Shown here: positions 23,593-34,908 of the stretch, one piece after another
Layout of the letters: the number at the start of each line of letters is the position of its first letter
Numbering within the stretch: position 1 is the stretch's first letter
Assembly: GCA_016808115.1 (NCBI GenBank)
Contig: JAEQBH010005407.1
Span: forward strand, 30,367-94,366
Source of the DNA: Tetrastigma voinierianum
Lineage: Eukaryota; Streptophyta; Magnoliopsida; Vitales; Vitaceae
Direction: 5' to 3'
DNA length: 64,000 nucleotides
Notes under the pieces: model-generated
What the model saw: the letters and a program-made list of their open reading frames with translations, nothing else
What the model was told of the DNA's origin: nothing
The model's database searches: none
Program-made: the position numbers and the translations under genes

Positions 23593-24498
23593 TGATGCGG
23601 GAACACAGAAGATTAATTAGAATTGATCTTAATTATGGAAAGTTCGATTAAGTTGTGAGAGCAGCGGGACCTTGAATATATTCAGTATTTTGGAGTTTTA
23701 TTACTATTTTTGATTTGGAGTTGTTTTATTTTAAAAAGATTCTCTGATCAAAGTAGAAGTTGCTTTATTAATTTAAAAAGTGTGTTTGCTACCTAGGGAA
23801 AATAGGAGTTTCTATATCTTTTTAGAAAAGATTTGCTTGATTTGAGTATTGATTTAGTGATGATTTGTTCTGATTCCTTATATTTTTGGGCGACATTTCA
23901 CGATTTAGTGCTGATTTGATGCGATTCTTCTTTATTTTGGAATGATTTGTTTTGATTCTTTGCTATTTTGAAGCTGATTTATTTCTGATTCTTTGCTGAT
24001 TTTATTACCAAGTCTTATCTAAAAGTTCTCTAGTTTCCTTTTTTCGCCTCCATGGATGTTTTTAGTATGTAGTAGTTTTAGGAAAAGTATGTTAGTTTCT
24101 TTTCCCCAGTTTTTGGCAAAATATTTAGTTTTTTTCTTCGTAATTTTGGGCATATTTAAGGAAGCATTATCCACTGCATTATACATTCCTGATTAATAAA
24201 ATCGAGTTTATCTTTCTCTTTGGTTCTCTCGAGAACTTTGAACTTATCGGATTTTTCGTAGGCGTTCATCTATCGACTTATCAATCAACCTTTCCATAGT
24301 TGATTGTGGCGTCTTATTCCATGAACTTATCAATCGGATCTCGGAAACTGTGGCGATTGTGGCGTCCTCGTATACCAAGGTTCTTACTTCCTTATAAGCA
24401 GCGAGGTCGGTGTCCATCCGAGCCGAGATACTAGGGGCGGTTCTTAGAGCTAATTGAATCAGGTCTCCTCCTGAGTTAATGGCGCGGGGTTCGTATCA
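23593..24498 (+). repeat. 3' LTR of the short element
   Basis: Matches 22,100-22,997 in order (TTAATTATGGAAAGTTCGAT, TTTGATTTGGAGTTGTTTTA, CGCCTCCATGGATGTTTTT, GGGCATATTTAAGGAAGC) with many small indels. Confidence 0.8.
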
Positions 24499-25010
24499 TT
24501 AAACCCCGACCGACCAAGGGAAATAAGTGCTGGGAAAAGCGTCGAATCAGGAAGGTCAAGCATAGACAACTTGATCCATGATCGGTGACGAAAAGAGAGC
24601 TCACAATTCACCCCCACGAACATCTCTTAGCAGAGAAATTTGTGCCATCATTATTGACTTTCCAGGATTTAAATGGCTGCCGTCCTAGGCGGATCCTCCC
24701 AAAGAAACAAATCCTTCTGATGCGATTATCATAGAGATCATGGGCATGAGACCGGCGGTGAAACGCTAAAGTTATAGTGGAAAAATTGATCAAAGTGGGG
24801 CACCTTAGGAGGTACATCAGAGAACCTGACCACCGGGTGGAATCAAGGCAAGCTGCGGATAGAATCACAACCGGCGTAACATTCTCTTCAGAATCCAAAC
24901 CCGTCATAAAATATATATTGGGCGACACGTATGGTAGTATCGGTCTGAGCCCACACCCGACAAAGGAGGCTCTTGAGGAGCTGCCATGGCTAAGAATTTA
25001 GGTAAATGTT
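24499..25010 (+). pseudogene. Tat gag, C-terminal part
   Basis: An open frame at 24,777-25,001 reads MEKLIKVGHLRRYIREPD, the conserved stretch after the gag zinc knuckle in Tat elements, followed by SKPVIKYILGDTYGS. Upstream (24,500-24,760) broken frames hold lysine/arginine-rich words and KFVPS..TFQDLNGCR-like fragments. Same strand and order as 21,035-22,095. Confidence 0.7.
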
Positions 25011-25214
25011 ATCCACCGGAAGGCGGACATGTGGAAAAATCAAGCCAATGGAGTGGCCCCATATCCTTTCCTCCACATGAAGCCCGAACAAGATTATTGT
25101 ACCCCACTATGATGCCTTTGGCACTTCCCTCTGCATGCCAGGTTTGATGTACACAAAGGTCTTGAGTAGAATCACGGTAGTCTGGAAGGAGACTTGTTGC
25201 AACTACTAGCCTTC

Positions 25215-25475
25215 AAGTAGATGAAGCTTTCCTTAGGCGTGGTGAACTCAGTCGGGCGAATCCTCTTTGGTTTTAATGGTGCAACTACCATAACTCTAAG
25301 AGATGTCGCGCTCCTTGTAAAAATTGAGCCGATCACTCAGCAAGTTTTGTTCTTAATCGTCGAAGGCTTGGGGCCTTACAACGCCATAATGGGGCGGGTC
25401 TGGCTACATTCGATGAAAGTTATCCCTTCAACCTACCACCAGACAGTCAGTTATTTGACTAACGTTGGGTAGGTT
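25215..25475 (+). pseudogene. Tat protease/RT linker remnant
   Basis: An 83-codon open frame gives LFGFNGATTITLRDVALLV then QQVLFLIVEGLGPYNAIMGR and WLHSMKVIPSTYHQTVSYLT. This is the highly conserved protease C-terminal part of Tat Pol. The catalytic D-T/S-G lies upstream in decayed sequence and cannot be read. Confidence 0.85.
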
Positions 25476-25744
25476 GACCTTTTAAGTAGTCAGCTGACAG
25501 CACGTTAATGTTATCAACTATCTGCGTGGGAACAGAGAGGAGGGAAAAGTTTTGAAAGACATCCCCTTGAAGATCAAACCACCGCGTAGCAATCACAGTT
25601 CAATGTCCAGATCAGGGCGGAAGAAAAGGATTCGTTGGATGTGGATCCCCTGGAAAAAGAAACATTGGACGGGCCGAAAAAGTTCACTTAAGTCAATTCT
25701 CTCATATCCAATGAAGAAAGGGAGTAATTACGAGTTGTGCTATT

Positions 25745-26340
25745 GAATAACATAAATATATTTGCTAGGTGCCACTCAGGTATGGTTGGGATTAACCTAA
25801 CGGTGGCCTCTCATGAACTAAATATTTTCCCCACGGCTAGACAAGTAAGACAGAAAGTGAGGCTTTTCTACCCGGATCGCCATCTAATCATTTAGACGAA
25901 AGTGGACAACTTATTGAGAGTAGGTTTCATCAGAGAAGTGAAGTACCCCAAATGGCTAGCCAACATGGTGGTGGTTCTAAAGAAAGAAGGAAAGTGGCGA
26001 GTATGTGTAGATTACATTAACCTCAATGAAACATGCCTAAAAGATAGCTTCCCTTTATCACGTATAGATCAAATTGTGTGATCTGCGGTGCGTACAAAAT
26101 CTTGTCGTTTCGGCGCTTTCTTTGGAAGTATCCATCAGTTCCCATGCACACTTTGAAGCGGAGAAAGCGACTCTGTTTACACCTCACGGGTTGTACTATT
26201 ACAATGTGATGCCTTTTAGCTTGAAAAATGCCGGGTCAACTTATCAGAGGTTGGTGACTAAGATTTTCCGACCATTGTTAGGCAAAACCATGGAGGTCTA
26301 TGTTGATGATATGCTTGTGAAATCGAAGGCGGCTTGATCA
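25745..26340 (+). pseudogene. Tat reverse transcriptase remnant
   Basis: Reading across frames: FAWCHSGM-like entry, GINLTVASHELNIFP, VRQKVRLFYPDRH, VDNLLRVGFIREVKYPKWLAN, VVVLKKEGKWRVCVDYINLN, DSFPLSRIDQIV, then in the open frame ATLFTPHGLYYYNVMPFSLK, AGSTYQRLV and the catalytic YVDDMLVKSK (about 26,300-26,330). YVDD is intact. Stops lie near 25,895 and 26,080, and the central palm is damaged. Confidence 0.9.
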
Positions 26341-26671
26341 CTGACATCTGAGAAGCCTTTGAAATTGTACGAAGATGCGACGTGAGCTCGACCCTTTGGG
26401 AAATGTACGTTTACTGGAGTCGGTTGCGGGCGATTTTAGGCTTTATGGTGACCTAGATAGGGATAGAGGCCAATCCTATTCAACTTAAAGCTATAATGGA
26501 CTCTCAGGCTCCTACCTCCAGAAAATGAGTACAACAACTAACTAAGCGCATTTGGCGACTTTTGGCGAAGTTCCTTATCCCGTTCCACAAACCGATTAAA
26601 GCCATTTTTTTATCACTCTAAGAAGAGCGAGAGAAGTGCAATTGGAATGAGAATCGACCTTCGCTTTTGGT
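26341..26671 (+). pseudogene. Tat RT-RNase H connection, decayed
   Basis: Fragments such as FGKCTFTGVG, LKAIMD..APTS and the SRSTNRLKPFFYHSKKSE-like run match the thumb/connection region. It is interrupted at 26,672 by a solo LTR and continues at about 28,690. Confidence 0.6.
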
Positions 26672-27972
26672 TGTAAGACCCGAGAAATTCCAATTTATGG
26701 AGAAAGGGCAAAATCGTAATTTCGATTATAAAATTGTAATTTCGGTTAAAAATCCGAAATTTATTATTTAGATCTCGGATGACAAAGCCAGTTACCGTTA
26801 GATATGTCTACGCAGGAAATCTATTTACCATATGAAGGGTGTAGAATTAGAAGACCAGTCGGGTGTACGTTTTTGAGCGTCGCGTTTGGTGCAAGTAAAA
26901 AAATTTCGGCCTTCACGAGTCACACATATAACACGTACTCATGTGCCATAAGTGGCATGAGTAGAGAAATACGAGATAGTGCAGTGTAGCTTGGGGAAGA
27001 AGGACATAAAATGTCATTTTTGGAAAGTTTAATATTAGAGTAGATAGGACAAAGGCAAATAGTGCCTTCTTCAAAGAGGAGGACCAAAAATGTGAAGTGA
27101 GAAAGGGGGGGGATCTGGAGGGCCGTAGGCGATGCGTTTTTGAGGAGAGAGAACTTCTCTCTGGGGTGTGGGAGATCAGGCCCAGATCGGCGGTCGTCGG
27201 GACAAGGAAGGAGATTTGCTCTGCAGCGGAAAGGGTTTGGCGTGGGTACCCAGTTTAAGGGTTTAGACAAAACTCATTGAGGATGGGGTTCTCTCTGCTT
27301 GGGTTTTATTCTTTGTTTAGAAGTACTTTGTGAATGTTTGAGTTGAATGAGGCGGCGAGGGGGCCGTTTTGGTCGGTCCCAAATCTTGGGCAAGGTTGTT
27401 GTAAATTTGAAACAAAATCGGTAAAAATTTCATGACAATGTGTACCTTTGTGTGGGTTATGCAGGTTATTAATTGTGTAATTTGTGAAATAAATCATGTA
27501 TTGGTTTGTTTGAGGCGGAGTAGCGTGAGCCGGGTTCGCTAAATTGAGCCAGGTGATTTTGTATGATTTTCAGGAAATAGTAACCCGAGGGTTTCACTAT
27601 TCACATGAATAGTGTTCACAAAATAAATTTTGTGAATTAATGTGTTTGGTCGAGAAGTAATTCAGAGTAGAATTGCTGCGTGTTTGATCGATAGCCGTGT
27701 GAGCTAATTTTGATGTGATGAAATGAGAAATTACATAACATGATTGTGATTTAATTTTTATGTATGAATATATGCATGATTATATATTTGCGTATGTTAT
27801 AGGCGTAATGGAATTGACATCATGCATTCCATATGCAACTAGGGCACCTGGGATGATGGGAGTGAGTGCATGGGAGTGGAGTCCCAGAAAGAATGGTTTT
27901 CGGAGGGTTGTCTAAAGATGATAATTATCGGAGGGTAGTCCATACTAAAAATATCAATCGTCAGGCCTTGAT

Positions 27973-28045
<73 letters not shown>

Positions 28046-28685
28046 GGAGAGGATTATCCACAAAAACATAATAATTCTCATACGAGGCTTATGCGTGTAG
28101 AGGGAGTGAGTGTAAAACTTCGAATGCGAGATAATCGATTAGACATTCAAGTAGGATCATGCATTTGCTTGAATGTGTGTTTATTTTGGAACATTACATA
28201 TGCACTTAGGTGGAGAGTAGCCCACTTAGGAGTGATTCAGATTCTTTGAGCGTGCTTCGCCACATCGAGGATATTATTATTTTATAGGTACGAGGAGCGT
28301 CTGCGAGGGAGACGGCTCATCTAGGCCCAGGCTTTAGAAGAGCGGATTGTGGCTTTGGGTTATGATGTATGACATGTATTAGAATTCTCTAATTTTAATA
28401 TATGTGTTGTATAAGAGTAAAATTGAACTCTTGAAACACATTTGGATATAGTTGGATATATATGTTTATGAGTATTGTTCATAGGCCCCAGTGGTCGTTT
28501 TACTCATGTTATTGTTATATTGATGTTTGGGACGAGTTATATACGGGTTTGTATTTGGGTAGAGGCTCCGTACAAAGGGAGATTTCTTGCCCAATTTTAC
28601 GTGAAAAAATGTAAGGTCACCCGACATTCAAGGGTATTCCTTGAGTTGGCGGGTAGTCACGGACCCACACAGGTTTTAGGCATCA
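26672..28685 (+). mobile_element. Solo LTR inserted in Tat RNase H
   Basis: Begins TGTAAGACCCGAGAAATTCC and shares GATCTCGGATGACAAA with the degenerate LTR at 45,489, and its general head with the 39,176 LTR. Tat Pol reads up to 26,671 and resumes at about 28,690, so this is an insertion. No internal region or second LTR is present. The right end (about GGCATCA) and the target duplication could not be fixed. Confidence 0.65.
27975..28041. repeat. (TA)n microsatellite, about 33 units
   Basis: Pure TA run inside the solo LTR; open frames across it on both strands are artefacts of the repeat. Confidence 0.95.
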
Positions 28686-28689
28686 CGGC

Positions 28690-29105
28690 GCGATCAAACA
28701 ATATCTTACAAAATCGCCAATTTTAGCTAGCCTAGGGGCAAGCGATACACTCTATCTTTACCTGGCGATGTCAGAAGCCTCAATAAATGCAACTTTGTTC
28801 AAAGAAGATGAAAAGCTGAAAACAAAGACCAATATTCTTCGTAAGCAAATCTCTATTTGAAGCAGAAACCCGGTATACCCGTCTCGAACAGGCAGCACTA
28901 GCCCTTTGTGTGGCGGTTAGAGCTTTACCCCAGCCGGGGCACACTTATATCGTCGTGTTGACCAATCTCAATTTGAGAAGCACTATACACAAGTCTGACC
29001 TATCAGGAAGGATGGCTCGGTGGGCGATTGAACTAAGTGAATTCGGTATTAAGTATAAACCTCGCTTAGCATTGAAAGGACATATATTAGCAGATTTGTA
29101 GCAGA
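28690..29105 (+). pseudogene. Tat RNase H remnant
   Basis: FKQYLTKSPILASLGASD then TLYLYLAMSEASINATLF (28,694-28,802) open the domain. The 28,910-29,101 frame has ALPQPGHTYIVVLTN, SDLSGRMARWAIELSEFGI and YKPRLALKGHILADL. This is the RT-linked RNase H of Tat Pol, with one or two frameshifts between the two parts. Confidence 0.9.
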
Positions 29106-29159
29106 ACTACTCCAACCAGATGTGGACCAGGGTGACGTTGGTTGGTGGATACTTAATGT

Positions 29160-29460
29160 GGACGACGCTTTTCGCTAAATGGGAGTTGGAGTCGGCTTGC
29201 AACTTAAAGCCCTAACTGGGGAAATGATAGAACATGCCATAAGGTTAGACTTCCCTACGCCTAATAATGAGACTGAATATGAAGCAATCCTAGCCGAAAT
29301 CGACCTTGTAAAGTCTATATCCTTAGAAAAACTCATCATACGCAGTGACTCTCAATTGGTAGTGGGACAAGTAAACGGAGAATATGAAACGCGAGACCAG
29401 CGTATGGTCATGTATGTAAGTGCAGTGACAACATTTGGAAGTTTTGTGGCTTGGAAGCAG
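29160..29460 (+). pseudogene. Second (archaeal-type) RNase H of the Tat element
   Basis: The open frame 29,179-29,622 encodes GVGVGLQLKALTGEMIEHAI, TPNNETEYEAILAEIDL (catalytic E region), RSDSQLVVGQVNGEYE (catalytic D region) and TRDQRMVMY. This extra RNase H between RNase H and integrase defines the Tat lineage. It is the best preserved part of the element; the start strand of the fold before residue 1 is partly lost. Confidence 0.9.
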
Positions 29461-29639
29461 GCATATCCGAGGGGATTGAATGAAGGCGGATGTCTTTGGC
29501 GTGATGGCGCATCCCTCGATAAAAGAAACGATATTCCTCCTTGTCAATCTCTAGCTAACATCATCAATTACCACCAACTAGGTAAGCAGAAATGGAGTAG
29601 GCTTTCATTCACTTTTGAATAACTCTAATAGCAATGATT

Positions 29640-30806
29640 ATTTGAGCTGAAAATTGCCAGATAATAAGTTAAAAGCCATAAGATTCGAGTCGGGCGGCTA
29701 AATTTTCCCTTGTGAATGGACAATTATATAAACGGTTTCTAGACGGGCCATATCTCAAGTGTCTCATCAGTTAACAGGGGCGGTATGTATTGGTAAAACT
29801 CCATGAAGGAATATGTGGAAACCATCCAGGCGGCAAAACTTTGGCTCACAAGGCCCATCACATGAGGTGTGGCCAACTATGAGGTAGGCCATGGCCCGCC
29901 TCGTCGGGGAAGTGCGACCACTACCAATGACAAACTGATCTCAAGGGTGTCGGCTCGAATCTAGCCACCATCACAAGCCCACGACCCTTCGGCTGTTAGA
30001 GTTGATATAGTTGGACGGCCTTGCAGCCCTAACCCAGAAAAAGTTATTATGGGTTTCCACTGACTATTTCAGCAAATAGATAGAAGCTAAAGCCTTCACC
30101 TCCATCAAAGATAAAGAAGTCATTCAATTTGTTTGGAAGAATATAGTCTGTCAATTCGGAGTACCTCAGTAAATTGTAACTGACAATGGGCCACAGTTTG
30201 ATAGCAGAGTATTCAGAAATTTTTGCCATGAGTGTAAGATCACAAACTTGTATTCAACCCCACGATACTCGCAGAGCAATGACCAAGCAGAAGCATCCAA
30301 CAAAACTCTCTTAACGGCTTTGAAAACGTGACTACATTCGGCTAAAGGAATATGGGTAGATGAGAGTCTGGGGAGTTCTTTAGGCACATAGAACAATAAT
30401 GGAAGCCAAGCTGAGTACCAGTTCGCCCTCACCTACGGGATGAAGGCCATAATTCCTATAGAAATTTGGGTGCCCACTCTTCGAACTGAAATCCTTGAGA
30501 AGGCTAATACTGAAGTCATTGCCAAAGACTTAGATATGGCCGACGAACTTCATGAAGAATTTGAAGATTGTATGTATAAGCGTCCTTTTGACAAGAATGA
30601 CAAACCTATATATAGGGCATCTGCAAAGCGTATGCATTAGAGTAGGAGACTTAGTCTTAGGAAAGGTCTTCGAAAACACGGCTAACCTAACAGTTGGCAA
30701 GTTCCAACCAAATTGGGAAGAGCCATACACGATAGTTAAAGTAGAGTTGCATTTGGATGTCTGCTTGATAGATAAAGTAGGCCAGGGCGTAATGCCTAGA
30801 ATGTAG
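29640..30806 (+). pseudogene. Tat integrase remnant
   Basis: In order: LPDNKLKAIRF, an HxxGxCGNHPGG-like zinc region (about 29,810-29,840), KKLLWVSTDYFSK (first catalytic D, about 30,035-30,075), IEAKAFTSIKD, FVWKNIVCQFGVPQ, IVTDNGPQFDSRVFRNF (second D, about 30,175-30,225), YSTPRYSQSNDQAEASNK (catalytic E), YGMKAIIPIEI, then VGDLVLGKVFENTANLT and GKFQPNWEEPYTIVKV (30,640-30,745). All three catalytic residues are readable but stops and indels split the protein. Confidence 0.9.
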
Positions 30807-30837
30807 AGATACTGCTTAAATCTTACTTAAGTATAAT

Positions 30838-30985
30838 ATCAATAAAAACTTTCTTTGAAGTACTATCAATAAAGTTTCCTTTAAAGCGTTTTTCTTCCAA
30901 TTCTAGGAATATTATCAATAAAATTTCCTTTAAAGGTATTATCAATTAAATTTCCTTTAAAGTGTTTTCTTTTAATTCTTGGAAT
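30838..30985 (+). repeat. Short tandem repeats after Tat pol
   Basis: About four copies of a word close to TATCAATAAAATTTCCTTTA, with spacers such as TTTTCTTCCAATTCTAGGAA repeated between them. Confidence 0.7.
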
Positions 30986-30999
30986 AGTTCCCATATCAA

Positions 31000-31222
31000 A
31001 GACCAGATGTGGCTCATAGTCTGTTGGCACTTTCACAAGACTAGATGTGGGTCATAGCCTACTGACACTTTCAAAAGACCATATGTGACTCATAGCCTGG
31101 TGGCACTTTAAAAGACCATATGTGGCTCCTAGCTTGGTAGTACTTTCAAAAGACTAGATGTGGCTCCTACCTTGCTGGCACTTTCAAAAGACCGGATGTG
31201 GCTCCTATCTCAATGACACATG
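31000..31222 (+). repeat. 38 bp tandem repeat, six copies
   Basis: Unit starts ACCAGATGTGGCTCATAG and ends GGCACTTTCAAAAG. Starts at about 31,002, 31,040, 31,078, 31,115, 31,153 and 31,191, so the period is 37-38 bp. Tandem repeats in the 3' untranslated part are common in Tat elements. Confidence 0.9.
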
Positions 31223-31293
31223 CCTAAGCACAACAGTGGCTATTAGCCTGTTGGCTAGAGCTAAGGCCCGAGAATGGTGCCTTGCCTGCTAAC

Positions 31294-34200
31294 TGATGAG
31301 TCAAAAACTCATTGAATTTTTAATCCATTTTTCTGATCTTTATTACAAAGTAATTGCTTGTTTTTATGCAGAAATATGTACTATTTACCAAATTTATATA
31401 TTGCAAAAATTTATAGTAGAAATACCAAAGGAATTCGATGGAATTGAAGTAGAAAGCGATTATTAAGTAAGGTGAGGTCGCGCGATAGAGAATCGAGGTC
31501 GCGACGAGTCATACTATATAATGAATGAAAGGCTGTCGTAATAGAAAGTTGTTGAGACGAAGGGCGGAAGGATTTCATGTCTGGCGACACCATTACGAAT
31601 TACGTGACAGGAAGGAGAGATAACTCACGGTTACAGCAGGATAATTGGAGTCACGCGATATAAGATGGTTGATGACTAAACTACAAAGTCTGCGGTGATT
31701 TGCAAGGTTGCGAACCTGAATATAAGTTGGAGACTCGATCAAGGTCAGCGACCAGTATTTATGTCCGCGACTACATTTAAGCAACTAGGCTGAAAGCATA
31801 GGTAAGAAGAGCCCACCATCATGTCGCAACACGGTTTCAAGGTCGCGACACGAGGAAGAGCGTTGTTGGTAACATAGCGAAGAAAATTGATGTTGCATGA
31901 AAATGTAGGTTGAGGACACGATTGAGGTCGCGGCTAGGAATTCATGTCGCGACATAAAATGAAATTTGAGCAGTTAAAACATGTTGCGACTAAGTTTGAG
32001 CCACTGCGACAAAAACAAAGTGAGAAGGGCCACTACTCAGTCGCGACACACTTTCTAAGTCGCAACCAAAAAAAGAAGATGAATTGATGGGAAACTGTCG
32101 TAAGTAAAAAATGAGGTTGCGATTGGAAATGAAGAAAGAATGGTCGCGACATACTTTTGTGGTCGCGACAGGAATTGCAGTGATTAAAGAAACTACTTGG
32201 TCGCGACCTAATGCTCATGTCGCGATAAGAAAACAAGCACACTATTGATTTTAGTCGCAACTGAAAGAAAATTTGAGACTAGGGATCAGAAATGGCTATG
32301 ATAGAAAGTGTCATGGCCTTAAAAATGAGGTCGCGACACAGAAAGGCAACCATTCAATCGTGACACACTTTTTAAGTCACGACCAATGAAATAAGCTGAA
32401 TTGAGAAGAAATTGTTGTGACTAAGAAATGAGGTTGCGACAGGATGGGGAGAAATGATGTCACGACATGCTTTTAAGGTCGCGACATAAATTTCAGCAAG
32501 GAGAAGAAACGATTAGGTTGTGACCTAAATCCCATGTCACAACAAGACGATGAAAAGACAAACAATTTTAAGTTGCAAAATGAAAAGGGGAGTTGTGACC
32601 AAGAATGAGCTGTTGAGAACAGAAATGATGTCGTGATAGCGAATCGAGATCACGACACAAAATTGCAGTAGACAGTAAACAATTATGTCACGACATGGAA
32701 CTAAGGTCGCGACATAAATTTTAGCAAAGGGAAGAACAGTCAGGTCGAGACTAGAAATAGAAAATTGAATGGAAACTGTTGAGACTGAGAAATGAGGTTG
32801 TGACTAGATAGAAAGAAAGAATGGTTGCGACATACTTTTGAAGGTGGCAGCGGGTGCGATGATTAAAAAAACTACTTAGTCGCGACACAATGCCGGTATG
32901 GCGACAAGAAGAGCAAGCATACCGACAATTTAGTGCGACACCTTGAAGGCTTTCGAGATGAATTGAATGATGTCGCAGCCTAAAAGAGAAATTGTGACCC
33001 AGTAAAGGGTGACAGAAATGATGTCGCAACATCGAATCGAGATTGCGACCGCGAAGTGTAGTAAAGGAAAGCGAGGGGAGAGGCCCAGTCATGACAATAG
33101 TTAAAGGTCGCGACGCAATTCACGGAAACAAGAAGAAGGGAGTGCAGCAGTCTCAGCGGTGTCGGCTAACATATCCGCGACCAAGAATTCATGTAAGGAG
33201 CCGCCTAATCAAATGTAATTGAAGAAACAAGTCATGACGAAACATCGGAATTAGAAAGCCAAGCAACAATTTCAGAACAAAGTGAAATAACATTGCGACC
33301 AGTTCCCTGAGGTCACGACAGACTTGACAGGCCAGACTAGGATTTCATATCGCGACATGTCGTTCTCGGTTTGCGACCTCTAAGTGGAGAAATTTGGGCC
33401 ATTTATTTTAGAAATCCTGGAGCCTTGGGAATCGAGGCCGATTTAGAAGATTATAAATAAATACGAGTTTTGAAAATCAAAACAACTTCCATTTTTTAAG
33501 AACCCATTTGTTTGGGAGAATGAGAAGACTCAACGTATATTGTAGAATAGACTTTTCTTTTCTTTTCTTTTAAGATCCCGAACAAATGTGAATTTTGTTA
33601 GAATGTAGAAAATTTGGATTGAAATTTTATTATCTTTTCCAATTCTGACCTAGAATCAATGAAGTTGACGATTTTGGAATTCGTTTCTTCCAGGGTATAC
33701 TTCTGATGGATGTTCTTGATCAATTGTAGATTGTGATTACATGGTGAGAAGCTACTGACTTACTAGATTGGTTATTATTAGTTACAGTCTTTTCTACATG
33801 AATTAGAGAGAATTACTTGGATTGGAATTTATTTGGTTGATGTGTTATTGAATGGACCTGTTCCCAATAGTAGTATCGAATACCATTCCATGGTATTTAT
33901 CCTACTCTGATTTTCAGGAGACCCTCTGAGTGACACAGAGATGGAGATTCCTAAGAGTTTGGAACATTCATTTGGTTGGTATGTTAGACTACCATTGAAG
34001 AACTATTGAGATTTGAGAGTTCACTTAGATAAATTCCCAGTTCACTCATAATTGATGTTGGAGGGGAATATTTATCAATTTATATAATCATAGATTTCAC
34101 CTTAATCTATTGGAAAGCTCCTGAACTTGTGTTAGCTGAGATCTAATCAAGGGAATGGAAATATCCACTAGATTTAAAGGATGAGTAATCAATCAAGTTG

Positions 34201-34890
34201 TAGAAATTTCTTGACAACTTTTACTTAGGAAAGCGAAATCTGATCTTAAGAAATGAAGTATAAAGTATTAGAAAGAAAAATCGAGATCTTATTAAAGATT
34301 ATGCGGAAACTACAATGCGCTAGTTAGACCCTTATCTTGAGGAAACGAGGACTCTAGTCGATGGTGCTCTCTATAGAAATTCAACCGCATTATTAGAGAG
34401 CATCTTGAACAAATCAAATCTAGCATAAAAGCAGTAACAATGCATGATAGTGCGAGTAGCATTTATTTCCGCAGTACTTCTTTGATAAGCTTTCATTTCT
34501 CACGAGAATGATTGATCCGGTATATTTTATTTTGTTATTTGTTTTATTATATAAATTCAACTCTTTTACCTTTAGGTGTAATCTCTAGAACAATTATTTT
34601 TCTAGTTAAGCTAAGAAACTGTCACATAGAGTTTCAAATAGTATGGATCTTGAGTAGTTGGGGTAGTTGAACTTCAAATTCTTATCAATTTATGTGGAAA
34701 TGATATCTGGACTTACATCCAATTTTTACCACTTGAATGACCTATGCACTTGCAGTGTCATAGACTAAATCCACTATTAATTCAAGAACATAAAGTCAGT
34801 TTTATTCATTTTCAAACAACTCTATTCAACTTTGACATAGATACTGGAGAATTGTAAGGCTCCTGTATAAGTGTTAATTTGAGTGGTTTA
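31294..34890 (+). repeat. Left arm of the palindrome
   Basis: About 3.6 kb. Outer 2.1 kb is dense in GTCGCGAC and variants (for example near 31,847, 32,143, 32,161, 32,199, 32,329, 32,706, 32,879, 33,107); the inner 1.3 kb lacks them. A TATA-like TATAAATAAATA lies at about 33,453. Confidence 0.9.
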
Positions 34891-34908
34891 GTCTATATCT
34901 TCATAGAC

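Larger units (their letters stand above)
22100..24498 (+). mobile_element. Short non-coding LTR element (TRIM/LARD-like) in Tat gag
   Basis: Two similar direct repeats of about 0.9 kb (22,100-22,997 and 23,593-24,498), both TGATGC...GTTCGTATCA, enclose only 595 bp. That interior is A/T homopolymer-rich and has no Pol-like coding, so mobility would have depended on another element's proteins. The flanking five bases (TTGCG left, TTAAA right) do not match. Tat gag continues on both sides, which supports insertion. Confidence 0.75.

Noticed and set aside
22095..24503. Target duplication for the short LTR element
   Set aside because: TTGCG and TTAAA agree at only two of five bases.
27839..28249. 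Open frames on both strands across 28.0 kb
   Set aside because: Both cross the (TA)n tract inside a solo LTR.
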